Source of the DNA: Terrirubrum flagellatum
Lineage (GTDB): Bacteria > Pseudomonadota > Alphaproteobacteria > Rhizobiales > Beijerinckiaceae
DNA: 64,000 nucleotides
Reading direction: 5' to 3'
Assembly (NCBI RefSeq): GCF_022059845.1
Contig: NZ_CP091851.1
Coordinates: 1,054,001 to 1,118,000 of the forward strand
Part shown: positions 9,088-17,959 of the stretch, piece by piece
Layout of the letters: each line of letters begins with the position of its first letter
How positions within the stretch are numbered: position 1 is the stretch's first letter
The notes under the pieces: generated by a model
What the model saw: only the letters and a program-made list of their open reading frames with translations
The model's database searches: none
What the model was told of the DNA's origin: nothing
Made by a program: the position numbers and the translations under genes

Positions 9088-10254
9088 TTGACGGCAGGAG
9101 TTTCGGGCGCGACAAGAAGGTGTAACGGTTTACTTCTCTTGTCGTCTCTCAAGCCAGCTTCCGGAATCGGCGACGTCGCGCAGGCCGCAGGCGTCTCGGT
9201 CACGACTGTCTCGAACGTGCTGAACGGTCGCGCCGAGCGCATGAGCGCCGAGACGCGCAGTCGCGTCATGCAGGCGATCGAACAGCTCGGTTACACCCCG
9301 AGCGCGTCGGCGCGCCAGCTCAAGACGGGCCGCAGTCGCACCGTCGGTCTCGTGGTGCCGACCGTCGCCAATCCCTTCTGGGGTTCGGTCGCGCATGAGA
9401 TCGAAAAGGCGGCGCTCGCGCGCGGCTATAATGTGATGATCTGCAACGCCGAGCGCGATCCGATCGCCGAACGGCAATATGCAGAGACGTTGCTCTCTTA
9501 CGGCGTCAAAGGCGTGATTTTTGGCTCGTCGCCCGTTTCCTTCGATCACCTTGCTTCTCTGCGGAGCCGCGGGCTGGTGATAGCTGCGTTCGACTGGCGC
9601 GGCACGGATGAGGACGACGCGGCTGCTTGTAGCGTAAGCGTCGACAACGAGCTGGGCGTGCGGTTGGCGATCCAGCATCTGATCGGACTCGGACATCGCC
9701 GCATCGGCGCGATTTCCGGACCGATCCGGACCGAAAGCCGCATCAAGCGCCTTGCCGGATTTCGCGCGGCGATGCGCGATGCGGGTCTCGCCATCGACGA
9801 AGATTTGATGTGGGAAGGCGCCGCCGTCAGCGGTTACGGTGACACCGAAGGCGCGGAGCTCGGTCGCGCCGGCATGCGTGAATTGCTGACGCGACGTGAA
9901 CCGCCAAGCGCGGTGTTCGCCATGAACGACCTCTATGCTTGGGGCGCCTATGCCGGCGCGCGCGATATGGGTCTTCGCATTCCTGACGATGTGTCGATCG
10001 TCGGCTTCGACGACATTGTGCTTTCCGAGCTGATCCAGCCGCCTCTGACGACGGTGCGGCAGCCGACCGCCGCCATGTCGCGCAGCATGATCGCTGGCCT
10101 GTTGGCGCAGCTTGAGGCGCAGCCGACCGGGGCACCGGCTCATCTTAGTGCGGCGCCCGCTCTTATCATCAGAGGATCGACGGCTGCACCACGCCTGCGC
10201 GCCGCTCAAGCCACAACTTTTCGCGAACCGAAAAAGACAAAGAGGAAGCCATGA
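9088..10254 (+). CDS. LacI family transcriptional regulator
   Basis: A LacI/GalR protein with an N-terminal helix-turn-helix (IGDVAQAAGVSVTTVSNVLNG) followed by the hinge and a periplasmic-binding-like effector domain (NPFWGSVAHEIEKAALARGYNV and later VSIVGFDDIVLSELI). No ATG precedes the helix-turn-helix in frame. The longest start is TTG at 9088 (388 residues); TTG at 9139 would give 371 residues and a more normal N-terminus, and would place operator candidate 2 outside the coding region. Neither has a strong ribosome site. Its stop overlaps the next ATG by 4 bases, so it is the first gene of the catabolic operon 9088-13591. It probably represses both this operon and the divergent importer. 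Confidence 0.9.
   Translation: MTAGVSGATRRCNGLLLLSSLKPASGIGDVAQAAGVSVTTVSNVLNGRAERMSAETRSRVMQAIEQLGYTPSASARQLKTGRSRTVGLVVPTVANPFWGSVAHEIEKAALARGYNVMICNAERDPIAERQYAETLLSYGVKGVIFGSSPVSFDHLASLRSRGLVIAAFDWRGTDEDDAAACSVSVDNELGVRLAIQHLIGLGHRRIGAISGPIRTESRIKRLAGFRAAMRDAGLAIDEDLMWEGAAVSGYGDTEGAELGRAGMRELLTRREPPSAVFAMNDLYAWGAYAGARDMGLRIPDDVSIVGFDDIVLSELIQPPLTTVRQPTAAMSRSMIAGLLAQLEAQPTGAPAHLSAAPALIIRGSTAAPRLRAAQATTFREPKKTKRKP
9121..9134. promoter_or_regulatory. LacI-type operator candidate 2 (CUT1/LacI divergon)
   Basis: TGTAACGGTTTACT shares the TGTAA...TTACA-like dyad with site 1. It falls between two possible TTG starts of the LacI gene (9088 and 9139). If it is a real autoregulatory site, that argues for translation starting at 9139. 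Confidence 0.5.
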
Positions 10255-11063
10255 AGACAGTGATGTTCACCAAGCTGTTCAAGGGCCTCTCGCTTGGCGA
10301 GATCGCGAGGCATTTGAGCGATATCGGATTCGATGGCGTCGATCTGCTCATCCGTGATGGGCACCAGCTCACGCCGGAGACGCCCGATGGGGTTGGACCC
10401 GCGGTCAAGCTGTTCAAGGAGGCCGGGCTTTCTGTCCCGATGGCCACCACCGATTTCAACGAAGCGAACAATGTGAGCGAGCGCGTGTTCGCCGCGTGCC
10501 GTGAAGCGGGCATCCGCACCATTCGCCTGGGTTATTACAAATATGCGGGCGCGAATTATCGCGATATCTTCGATGATGCGCGCCGCAAGCTCGACGGGCT
10601 TGAGGCGCTCGCGGGCAAGACCGGCGTGCAGCTCGCGATCCAGCTTCATGGCGGCACCATTCACGCTTCCGGCGCGCAGACAATGCGGCTGCTCGAGGGG
10701 CGCGACGCCGCGAAAATCTCCGCCTATCCCGATCCGGGCAATCAGGTGGTCCAGGATGGACGCGACGACTGGCGCTTCACTTTCGACTCTCTGAAGCCGT
10801 GGCTGTCCTGCGTCGGCGTCAAGAATGGCGGCTGGTTCGCGGCGAAGCTCAACGCTTCCGGACAGCGCGAATGGGCCTCTGATTGGCTCGGCCTGCCTGA
10901 CGGGATGGTGCGATGGGACCTCGTCATCGCCCACCTCAAGGCGACTGATTTCAATGGTCTGCTGACGCTGCACAGCCACTACGAAATGCCGCTGTCGCAG
11001 GCGCTTGATCAGACGCGGGTCGATCTGAACTACATCAAGCGTCTTATCGGAGCTGGCGCGTGA
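10251..11063 (+). CDS. Sugar phosphate isomerase/epimerase-like TIM-barrel protein
   Basis: A 270-residue protein of the xylose isomerase-like TIM-barrel superfamily (AP_endonuc_2 fold). Supporting segments are IGFDGVDLLIRDG at strand 2, AIQLHGGTIHASG in the middle (metal-binding His region), AYPDPGNQV (Asp) and LTLHSHYEMP at the C-terminus (His/Glu). Members isomerise or epimerise ketoses, hydroxypyruvate or inositol derivatives using a divalent metal. It overlaps the LacI gene and the next SDR by 4 bases each. Exact substrate cannot be assigned; neighbours suggest it handles the sugar or sugar acid brought in by the divergent CUT1 system. Confidence 0.82.
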   Translation: MKTVMFTKLFKGLSLGEIARHLSDIGFDGVDLLIRDGHQLTPETPDGVGPAVKLFKEAGLSVPMATTDFNEANNVSERVFAACREAGIRTIRLGYYKYAGANYRDIFDDARRKLDGLEALAGKTGVQLAIQLHGGTIHASGAQTMRLLEGRDAAKISAYPDPGNQVVQDGRDDWRFTFDSLKPWLSCVGVKNGGWFAAKLNASGQREWASDWLGLPDGMVRWDLVIAHLKATDFNGLLTLHSHYEMPLSQALDQTRVDLNYIKRLIGAGA

Positions 11064-11788
11064 CGCTCGCGGGCCAGACGATCGTTGTCGCCGGCGCCAG
11101 CAGCGGCATGGGCCGCGCGACGGCGCTGATGGCGGCGGAAGCGGGCGCCGATCTCGTGCTGATCGCGCGCAGCGCCGACGCGCTCGCTGCGGTCGCTGGG
11201 GAGATTCAGGAGCGACGTAAGGACGCGAAGGCCTGGGCTATTGTCGCTGACGCTGGCGACGCGGACGCCGCCGCACGCGCCATCGACGAGGCGCATCAAC
11301 GCGCCGGTCGCATCGACGCGCTGGTGAATTCGGTCGGAACCAACATCGCGCGGCGCGCGCTCGGCGAACTTACGAGCGAGAGCTGGCGCGACATGGTCGC
11401 CGCCAATCTCGACGCTGCGTTCAATCTGACGCGCGCGATCGTGCCGCACTTCAGGGGCGCCGGCGGTGGCCTCCTTATTCACGTCTCTTCGATCGCTGCG
11501 CGACGCGCGGATCGTTCTGGCGTCGCCTATCAGGCGACTAAGGCTGGCGTGGTCGCGCTCGCGCACGGAACGATGGAGGAAGAACGCGAGCATGGTGTGC
11601 GCGTGACCGCCATTCTGCCAGGGATGACCGACACACCGCTGCTCGACAAAAGGCCGACGCCGCCAACGCCGGAAATGCGGCGCAACGCGCTCCAGCCCTC
11701 TGACGTCGCGGCCGCTTGCCTGTTCGTGCTCGGCCTGCCGCCGCGCGCGCATGTCTCCGAGATTCTTCTCCAGCCTTCGCGCGGCTGA
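11060..11788 (+). CDS. SDR family oxidoreductase
   Basis: A 242-residue classical short-chain dehydrogenase. The NAD(P)-binding motif GASSGMGRA is at residues 11-19, the catalytic Ser is in HVSSIAA near 138, and the Tyr/Lys pair is in AYQATKAG near 155. It overlaps the upstream isomerase gene by 4 bases and is 28 bases before the 2-hydroxyacid dehydrogenase. It likely oxidises a hydroxyl of the imported sugar or sugar acid; substrate is unknown. Confidence 0.9.
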   Translation: MTLAGQTIVVAGASSGMGRATALMAAEAGADLVLIARSADALAAVAGEIQERRKDAKAWAIVADAGDADAAARAIDEAHQRAGRIDALVNSVGTNIARRALGELTSESWRDMVAANLDAAFNLTRAIVPHFRGAGGGLLIHVSSIAARRADRSGVAYQATKAGVVALAHGTMEEEREHGVRVTAILPGMTDTPLLDKRPTPPTPEMRRNALQPSDVAAACLFVLGLPPRAHVSEILLQPSRG

Positions 11789-11816
11789 CACGCAGCCTCG
11801 TCTTCAGGATTGCTTC

Positions 11817-12824
11817 ATGACCAATCGACCAATCGTCGCCGTTCTGCTCGCGCCAGCCATGCGTGAGATGATGCTGACGAAGGAGGCGCAGGCGCGCCTC
11901 GCTGATGTCGCTGAGGTGCGCATTCACGACGCGGCCGTCGACGCTGCTGCGCTCCCCAAGCTTCTCGATGGCGCGAGCGCGGCGCTGACAGGATGGGGCA
12001 CGCCGCCGCTGACCGCGGAAATTCTCGCCGCGCATCCCGATCTTCGCCTCGTCGCGCACTCCGCCGGCTCCATTCGCAAACTCGTCCCGCTGGATGCGGT
12101 CGCAGAGGGCCGGCCGCGCGTCACCCATGCGGCGCAATTCATCGCCGCCGCCGTGGCGGAATTCGTCATCGCGCAAACGCTTTCGGTCCTGCGCTCGCCG
12201 CATCGGCATGACGCCGGCATGAAAGCGGGGGAGGGCTGGTTCGATCTCCGCGAGCGCTATCGCGGACGCCTGCTCGGCGCGATGACGGTCGGTATTGTTG
12301 GCGCAGGCTATGTCGGACGCGCCGTCATCGCGCTGTTCAAGGCGTTTGGCTGCCGCGTGCTTGTGAATGATCCCCAGCTTACCGCAGAAAGAGTGCAGGC
12401 GCTTGGTGTTGAGATCACCTCGCTCGATGATCTCCTGAAGAGCTGCGACGTCATTTCCCTTCATGCGCCGGCTTTGCCAGAGACCGAACGAATGATCGGC
12501 GCGCACGAATTCGCACTGCTGCGCGACGGCGCCTTGTTTATCAATACGGCGCGTTCGCTGATCGTCGATCAGCAGGTGCAGTTCGAAGCGCTGCGCAGCG
12601 GGCGCTTCAACGCGATCCTCGACGTTTTCGACATCGAGCCGCTGCCTCCCGATGATCCGCTCCGCGGATTACCTAATGTCTGGCTGTCGCCGCATGCGGC
12701 CGGCCACTCCGCCGACACCTATGCGCTGCAGGGCGGCGCAGCTGTCGACGACATCGCGCGTTTCCTGAGAGGCGAGCCGCTTCGCCACGAGGTGTCGCCG
12801 GCGATGCTGGCGACGATGGCCTGA
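11817..12824 (+). CDS. D-isomer specific 2-hydroxyacid dehydrogenase
   Basis: A 335-residue NAD-dependent 2-hydroxyacid dehydrogenase. The Rossmann motif GIVGAGYVGRAV lies near residue 160. The catalytic Arg is in FINTARS near 243, the acidic partner is in the DVFDIEPLP region and the catalytic His is in LSPHAAGHS near 293. The ATG at 11817 is chosen rather than an upstream in-frame start that would overlap the SDR gene. Members reduce or oxidise 2-keto/2-hydroxy acids such as glycerate, gluconate or phosphoglycerate. In this operon it probably acts on a sugar-acid intermediate. Confidence 0.9.
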   Translation: MTNRPIVAVLLAPAMREMMLTKEAQARLADVAEVRIHDAAVDAAALPKLLDGASAALTGWGTPPLTAEILAAHPDLRLVAHSAGSIRKLVPLDAVAEGRPRVTHAAQFIAAAVAEFVIAQTLSVLRSPHRHDAGMKAGEGWFDLRERYRGRLLGAMTVGIVGAGYVGRAVIALFKAFGCRVLVNDPQLTAERVQALGVEITSLDDLLKSCDVISLHAPALPETERMIGAHEFALLRDGALFINTARSLIVDQQVQFEALRSGRFNAILDVFDIEPLPPDDPLRGLPNVWLSPHAAGHSADTYALQGGAAVDDIARFLRGEPLRHEVSPAMLATMA

Positions 12825-12835
12825 AGGAGAGCGTG

Positions 12836-13591
12836 ATGGAATTCGAGAACGTATCGGTGGTGATCACGGGCGGCGGGTCCGGCATCGGGTCTGCGACGAC
12901 GCGCGCCTTTCTCGCCGCCGGCGCTCGCGTCGCCTTCACCTATGCGACCAGCGTCGATGAAGCGAGGGCGATCGAGCTGGAGTATAATCGCAACGGGCGA
13001 CGAGCGCTTGCGATCAAGGCTGACGCCACCGATCCGGCGGAGGTGGAGCGCGCCTTCGCTCAGGCGCAGGAGGCTTTCGGTCCCGTTGAGGTGCTGTTCG
13101 CGAATGCCGGCGGCCTTCTCAAGCGCTCGCGCTTGACAGAGACGCCGTTGTCGCTGTGGCAGGAGGCTTTCGCGGTCAATGTTACGAGCGCCATGCTGGC
13201 CTGTCAGGCGGCGCTGCGCGTGATGGAGCCTCGTCGCAAGGGATCGATTATCCTGATGTCGTCGCTGGCTGCGCTCAATGGCGGCGGCAATGGAGCGTCG
13301 CATTATGCCGCGGCGAAAGGCGCCATCGCGACCTTGACGCTGAGCCTCGCCAAGGAGGTCGGGCCGCTTGGCATCCGCGTGAACGCCGTCGCTCCCGGCC
13401 TGATCGCCACGCGCTTTCACGACATTTTCAGTACGCCGGAAGGGCGGCAGGCCGGCGTCACGCGCACGCCGCTTCGGCGCGAGGGACAACCCGAGGACGT
13501 TGCCGATGTCGTGCTGTCGCTCGCTTCGGAGCGTTCGCGTTTTATCACCGGAGAGGTCGTAAAGATCACCGGGGGGCAGGAGCTGGCCTGA
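12836..13591 (+). CDS. SDR family oxidoreductase
   Basis: A 251-residue classical SDR with GGGSGIGSA near residue 13, the NAG(G) motif (FANAGG) near 88, the Ser in LMSSLAALNGG and the Tyr/Lys pair HYAAAKGA. It shows only family-level similarity to the SDR at 11060, so it is not a recent tandem duplicate. AAGGAGA stands at ideal distance from the ATG at 12836; a GTG one codon earlier is less well spaced. It closes the LacI-led catabolic operon. Confidence 0.9.
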   Translation: MEFENVSVVITGGGSGIGSATTRAFLAAGARVAFTYATSVDEARAIELEYNRNGRRALAIKADATDPAEVERAFAQAQEAFGPVEVLFANAGGLLKRSRLTETPLSLWQEAFAVNVTSAMLACQAALRVMEPRRKGSIILMSSLAALNGGGNGASHYAAAKGAIATLTLSLAKEVGPLGIRVNAVAPGLIATRFHDIFSTPEGRQAGVTRTPLRREGQPEDVADVVLSLASERSRFITGEVVKITGGQELA

Positions 13592-13693
13592 GAGCATGGC
13601 CTTGCCCTCCTGAGCTGCGCCAAGCGCGCTGCTCGCCCACTTGTGTTGCGTCAGCTTTCGGTCTGCAATTGCGGGGGAAGAGGAGGGAGAGCC

Positions 13694-14581
13694 ATGAACG
13701 GACTGCCGGAAGAACAGATGTCGCCTCGACGGGATCTCCTCAAGCTGGGAGCGCTCGCAGCAGGCGCAGCGGCTTTCGCTGGGACGATGACCGCGCAGCA
13801 GGCGGCGGCGCAGGCGCCAGCCGGGAGCACGCTGCGCACGGTCCTGAGCCGCGGCAAACTTATCGTCGGCACCGGATCGACGAACGCGCCCTGGCATTTC
13901 GAAGACGAGAAGGGCCAGCTCACCGGCATGGACATCACTATCGCACAGATTCTTGCGCGCGGGCTGTTCGACGATGTGAGCAAAATCGAGTTCGTGAGGC
14001 AGGAGCCGGCGGCGCGCATTCCCAATTTGACCACGGGCAAGGTGGATTGCGTCATCCAGTTCATGACCGTGTCGCCGGCGCGCGCGCAGCTCGTGAATTT
14101 CTCACGCCCCTACTATGTCGAGGGCGTTGCGCTGCTGACTTCGGCGAAGGGCAAATACAAGACGCACAAGGAGCTGACGGATGCGGGCTCGGCCGCCAAG
14201 GCCTCCGTGCTGCAGAATGTCGACGCTGATACTCTGGTGAAAAAGGCGCTGCCGCAGGCGCAGGTTCTTCAACTCGACACGCAAGCGAACGTCATCCAGG
14301 CGCTGGATTCAGGTCGCGCCGACGCTGCCATTATCGATCTTTCGACCGTGGGATGGCTGGTGAAGCGCAATCCTGACAAGTACCTCGATTCCGGTTTCCA
14401 TTATGAAACGCAGCTCTACTCCATCGCGATGCGGCAGGGCGATCTCGACTGGCTGAGCTTTGTCAACACGACGCTGAACGTGAACATGCACGGCCATCAG
14501 ACTGATCTCTACGACAAGGCCTTTCAGGACTTCTTCGGCGCCGCGCCTCCGCGCCGCACGCCGGGATTCCCGGTGATCTGA
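13694..14581 (+). CDS. Amino acid ABC transporter substrate-binding protein (family 3)
   Basis: A 295-residue binding protein of the polar amino acid class. The N-terminus carries a clear twin-arginine signal (SPRRDLLKLGALAAGAAAF, cleavage near AQA). The mature part has the family-3 signature region WHFEDEKGQLTGMDITIAQILA. The SPARAQLVNFSRPYY segment, typical of glutamine/glutamate/cystine-binding proteins, follows. AGGAGGGAGA precedes the ATG at 13694. It leads the operon 13694-17948 (SBP, two permeases, ATPase, SelA-like enzyme). Ligand could be a polar or modified amino acid, or an amino-sugar acid given the last gene of the operon. Confidence 0.92.
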   Translation: MNGLPEEQMSPRRDLLKLGALAAGAAAFAGTMTAQQAAAQAPAGSTLRTVLSRGKLIVGTGSTNAPWHFEDEKGQLTGMDITIAQILARGLFDDVSKIEFVRQEPAARIPNLTTGKVDCVIQFMTVSPARAQLVNFSRPYYVEGVALLTSAKGKYKTHKELTDAGSAAKASVLQNVDADTLVKKALPQAQVLQLDTQANVIQALDSGRADAAIIDLSTVGWLVKRNPDKYLDSGFHYETQLYSIAMRQGDLDWLSFVNTTLNVNMHGHQTDLYDKAFQDFFGAAPPRRTPGFPVI

Positions 14582-14595
14582 CCGTCATAACGGGG

Positions 14596-14618
14596 GCCGG
14601 CGTCTTCAAGGCGTCGGC
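14596..14618 (+). other. Hairpin between binding-protein and permease genes
   Basis: GCCGGCG...CGTCGGC gives a 7-bp stem containing one G-U pair and a short loop, in the 46-base spacer after the binding-protein stop. Such spacers commonly stabilise or attenuate the mRNA so that the binding protein is made in excess of the membrane subunits. Confidence 0.4.
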
Positions 14619-14627
14619 TCGCGACTG

Positions 14628-15299
14628 GTGGAATACTACCTCAACTTCAATCTCGTCTGGCGGCATTCAGCCCGGCTCTGGTGGGGGCTGGCGCTGTCGA
14701 TCGAGCTTGCCGCGATCTCGATCCTGATCGGCTGCGTCATCGGCTTCGCGCTTGCGGTCGTGTATGGCGGCAAGTCCGTCATCCTGCGCAAGCTTGTTAC
14801 AGCCTATGTCGAGTTTGTCCGCAATGTTCCGCTGCTGTTGCTGATCTATCTTGTCTTCTATGGCATCCCGTCGGCTGGTGGCTTCGCCTATGGCGCGACG
14901 GAAAGCTTCGTGGCGACGCTTTCGCTTTACGCCGGCGCCTATCTCGTGGAGGTGTTCAGGGCCGGCCTTGACGCCGTGCCGAAAGGAGCGCGCGATGCAG
15001 CGAAAGCCATCGGGCTGACGCCATGGGGCCAGCTCGCCCATGTCAGATTTCCGATCATGCTGCGGATCGTGCTGCCATCTCTGTCCAACGCATTCATCTC
15101 GTTGTTCAAGGACACGTCGCTCGCGTCCGTCATCGCTGTCCCCGAGCTGACCTACGGTGCGAACTGGATCAAGACGAACACCTTCCGGGCTGTCGAAGTC
15201 TGGATGATCGTCGGTCCGCTCTATCTCGTCACGGGTTATGTCATCCTCGTCGCTTTGCGCGGGCTTGAGCAGCTGCTGATCCGGGATCGCCGGCGATGA
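14628..15299 (+). CDS. Polar amino acid ABC transporter permease
   Basis: A 223-residue HisM/GlnP-type permease starting at GTG (14628). It has about five hydrophobic segments, and the family FVRNVPLLLLIYLVFYG segment at about 64-80. The cytoplasmic EAA-like loop is RDAAKAIGLTPWGQLAHVRFPI, about residues 121-142. It overlaps the second permease by 4 bases. The ribosome site is weak, in line with lower expression than the binding protein. Confidence 0.92.
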   Translation: MEYYLNFNLVWRHSARLWWGLALSIELAAISILIGCVIGFALAVVYGGKSVILRKLVTAYVEFVRNVPLLLLIYLVFYGIPSAGGFAYGATESFVATLSLYAGAYLVEVFRAGLDAVPKGARDAAKAIGLTPWGQLAHVRFPIMLRIVLPSLSNAFISLFKDTSLASVIAVPELTYGANWIKTNTFRAVEVWMIVGPLYLVTGYVILVALRGLEQLLIRDRRR

Positions 15300-15955
15300 G
15301 CGACACTTTCGCCTTCGTCGTCGGAACCCTGCCGTTTCTGTGGCAGGGGCTTTTGATGACGCTCTTCGTCTCACTTATCGTCGTCATCTGCTCGCTGCTG
15401 CTTGGCCTGCTCGTCGGCGTCGCTTTCGCCTACGCCTCCTGGTGGCTGACGCTACCGCTGCGCGCGGCGTCGGACATCCTGCGCGGCACGCCTTTGCTCG
15501 TCGTCATCTTCAGCATCTATTATCTCCTGCCGTTCGTCGGCTTCAATCTGCAGCCGCTGCCGGCGTTCCTGCTTGCGCTCACTCTTTTTAAGACCGCGCA
15601 TGTCGGCGAGATCGCGCGCGGAGCGATCCAGTCTATCGCCAAGGGGCAAACGGATGCGGGAAAGGCGATCGGGCTAACCTTTCCACAGCGACTTCTCTAC
15701 GTCATTTTTCCGCAAGCGGTCCGACGTTTCCTGCCGCCGTGGATCAATTCGGTGACCGACGCCGTGAAAGGCTCTTCGCTGATTTCGCTCGTCGGCGTTG
15801 TCGATCTGATGCTGGCTGCGCAGCAGGTGATCGGCCGCACCTATGAGCCGCTGCCGATCTATCTGCTTGCAGCGGCGATGTATTTCGTCATCAATTATTG
15901 CCTCAGCGTGCTGAGCCGCAGACTCGAGGCGCGTTACGCCTATATCAGGGAATGA
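15296..15955 (+). CDS. Polar amino acid ABC transporter permease
   Basis: A 219-residue permease, partner of the one just upstream. The segments DILRGTPLLVVIFSIYYLLP and DAGKAIGLTFPQRLLYVIFPQAVR match the HisQ/HisM family, the second being the ATPase-contact loop. Start and stop overlap both neighbours by 4 bases (ATGA), so translation of the membrane and ATPase subunits is coupled. Confidence 0.92.
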   Translation: MSDTFAFVVGTLPFLWQGLLMTLFVSLIVVICSLLLGLLVGVAFAYASWWLTLPLRAASDILRGTPLLVVIFSIYYLLPFVGFNLQPLPAFLLALTLFKTAHVGEIARGAIQSIAKGQTDAGKAIGLTFPQRLLYVIFPQAVRRFLPPWINSVTDAVKGSSLISLVGVVDLMLAAQQVIGRTYEPLPIYLLAAAMYFVINYCLSVLSRRLEARYAYIRE

Positions 15956-16731
15956 GCATGGCGGAGCCGGTCGTCAGGATCAGGGGATTGAAGAAGCGCT
16001 TCGGCGCTGTTGACGTGCTTCAGGGCGTCGATCTTGACGTGGGGCGGGGGGAATCCGTCGTCGTGATCGGAGCATCGGGCAGCGGCAAGACGACGCTGCT
16101 GCGATGCGTGAATGCGCTTGAGACCTATGATGACGGCTCTATTCAGGTCGATGGCGTCGAAGTGGGATTCCGCGATGGCGATGCTGCGACGCGACGTCAT
16201 CGCAGCGAGCGCGAGCTCGCGAAAATCCGCGCCGACATCGGCATGGTGTTTCAGCTCTTCAATCTCTTCCCGCATCTCTCGGCGCGTGAGAATGTCATGC
16301 TCGGCCTTGTGAAGGTGAGGGGACTTTCCAAGGCGGAGGCGGCCGACCGCGCAGAGCATTGGCTGAAGCGCGTCGGGCTCGCCGATCGCATGGATAATAT
16401 GCCGAGCCAGCTCTCGGGCGGCCAGCAACAGCGCGTCGGCATCGCGCGCGCCGTCGCAATGGGACCGAAGGTGCTGCTTCTCGACGAAATCACCTCGGCG
16501 TTGGATCCGGAGCTGATCGGCGAGGTGTTGGCGGTCGTGACCTCTCTCGCGCGCGAAGGTATGACCATGATTGTCGTCACCCATGAAATGACGTTTGCGC
16601 GCGATGTCGGCACGCGCGTCGTCTTCATGGAAGGCGGACGCAAGATCGAGGAAGGCGCGCCGCGCGAAGTCCTGCGCAATCCGAGGCATGAACGTCTGAA
16701 ATCATTCCTCGCGCGCATCGAGATGCATTAG
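15952..16731 (+). CDS. Polar amino acid ABC transporter ATP-binding protein
   Basis: A 259-residue ATPase of the HisP/GlnQ type. Walker A is GASGSGKTT near residue 41, the Q-loop is in [11 protein letters not shown], and the signature is [14 protein letters not shown]. Walker B is [13 protein letters not shown] and the H-loop is [14 protein letters not shown] is the usual family form (LFDEPTSAL) with a Thr-for-Pro-type change that is common. The start at 15952 overlaps the permease stop by 4 bases. Confidence 0.95.
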   Translation: MSMAEPVVRIRGLKKRFGAVDVLQGVDLDVGRGESVVVIGASGSGKTTLLRCVNALETYDDGSIQVDGVEVGFRDGDAATRRHRSERELAKIRADIGMVFQLFNLFPHLSARENVMLGLVKVRGLSKAEAADRAEHWLKRVGLADRMDNMPSQLSGGQQQRVGIARAVAMGPKVLLLDEITSALDPELIGEVLAVVTSLAREGMTMIVVTHEMTFARDVGTRVVFMEGGRKIEEGAPREVLRNPRHERLKSFLARIEMH

Positions 16732-16739
16732 GAGACATC

Positions 16740-17948
16740 ATGACGGACAGGCCAAGATCGGATATTCGCGCGCGCCTGGGCTTGCGGCCGATCATCAACG
16801 TTTCCGGCACCATGACGAATCTCGGCGCTTCGATCGCCGTTGCGGAGGCGGTGCGCGCCGCATCCGACATCCTGCCGGAATGGGTCGAGATCAACGATCT
16901 ACATCGCAAGGCGAGCGGTGTGATCGCGAAAGCGACTGGAGGCGAGGCCGGCTTTGTGACGGCGAGCGCGTCGGCCGGCATCACACTCGCGATCGCTGGC
17001 GCGATGACGGGCGCCGATCTCGCGCGCGTGGAGCAACTGCCTGACGTCACAGGCATGAAGAACGAGGTCGTGATCCTGATGGGGCACATGACCGGATATG
17101 GCGCGGCGATCGAGCAGGCGATCCGCCTTACCGGCGCGAAGCCGGTTCCTATCGGCAATGTAACGGACGCTCGCGCCTATCAGCTCGCGGCGAAGCTGAA
17201 CGAGCGCACCGCCGCCGCGCTCTATGTGGTTTCACATCACACAGTGCAGTACGGCCAGATTCCGCTCGATGCATTCGCCGCAACTTGTCACGCGAAAGGC
17301 GTGCCTGTGATCGCTGATCTCGCGTCGGAATGTGATCTCCAGGGATTCCTTGCGGCCGGCGCCGATATCGCCATCTACAGCGCACACAAGTTTCTGGGCG
17401 GGTTGACTGCCGGCGTCGTGGCCGGCCGCAAGGATCTCGTTCGCGCGACCTTCCTGCAGAACAGCGGCATCGGTCGAGGAATGAAGGTGGGGAAGGAGAG
17501 CGTCGTCGCGACAATGGCCGCGCTCGAAGCGTGGGAGCGGCGCGATCATGCCGGCGTTCGCGCGATGGAGCGCGGCTATCTCGACATGTGGAAAAACGCG
17601 TTCTCGGATCGACCGGGCGTGTGCGCCGAGATTATCCCCGACCCGACCGGCAATCCGATCGACCGCCTGATGCTGTCCGTCGATCCTGATGCGGCCGGCC
17701 TGGCGGCGTGGGATCTCGCGGACGCGCTCGCCGGCGGAAATCCGCCAGTGATCGTGCGCGATCACGAGGTCGAGCAGGGATTCTTCCAGCTCGATCCCTG
17801 CAATCTCCATCCCGGCGAAGCAGAGATCGTGAAAGAGCGCGTCGTCGAGGAACTCGACATCGCGCGCCGGCGCAACGACCGGCCCGTGACAACCGTGGAA
17901 GGACGGCGAGCCGCGCGCTTCGAGCGGTTGCTGCGCTGGCCCGATTAG
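16740..17948 (+). CDS. SelA-like PLP-dependent enzyme (possible aminoacid/aminosugar-acid lyase)
   Basis: A 402-residue fold-type I PLP protein of the SelA-like superfamily. [16 protein letters not shown] near residue 17 is the hallmark N-terminal segment; VIADLASE near residue 195 supplies the PLP-ring Asp; YSAHKFLGG near residue 217 supplies the Schiff-base Lys. True SelA is longer and works with SelB and SelC, none of which are visible here. Short SelA-like proteins include D-glucosaminate-6-phosphate ammonia-lyase (DgaE-type). It sits 8 bases after the amino acid transporter ATPase and so likely degrades what that system imports. It converges on a metallo-amidohydrolase gene, a pairing seen with other SelA-like enzymes. 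Substrate is not established. Confidence 0.82.
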   Translation: MTDRPRSDIRARLGLRPIINVSGTMTNLGASIAVAEAVRAASDILPEWVEINDLHRKASGVIAKATGGEAGFVTASASAGITLAIAGAMTGADLARVEQLPDVTGMKNEVVILMGHMTGYGAAIEQAIRLTGAKPVPIGNVTDARAYQLAAKLNERTAAALYVVSHHTVQYGQIPLDAFAATCHAKGVPVIADLASECDLQGFLAAGADIAIYSAHKFLGGLTAGVVAGRKDLVRATFLQNSGIGRGMKVGKESVVATMAALEAWERRDHAGVRAMERGYLDMWKNAFSDRPGVCAEIIPDPTGNPIDRLMLSVDPDAAGLAAWDLADALAGGNPPVIVRDHEVEQGFFQLDPCNLHPGEAEIVKERVVEELDIARRRNDRPVTTVEGRRAARFERLLRWPD

Positions 17949-17959
17949 TTGCCGGGCGG

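Noticed and set aside
16740-17948. True selenocysteine synthase (SelA)
   Set aside because: The protein is too short for typical bacterial SelA and no selB, selC or selD is seen; its place in an amino acid importer operon favours a catabolic SelA-like enzyme.
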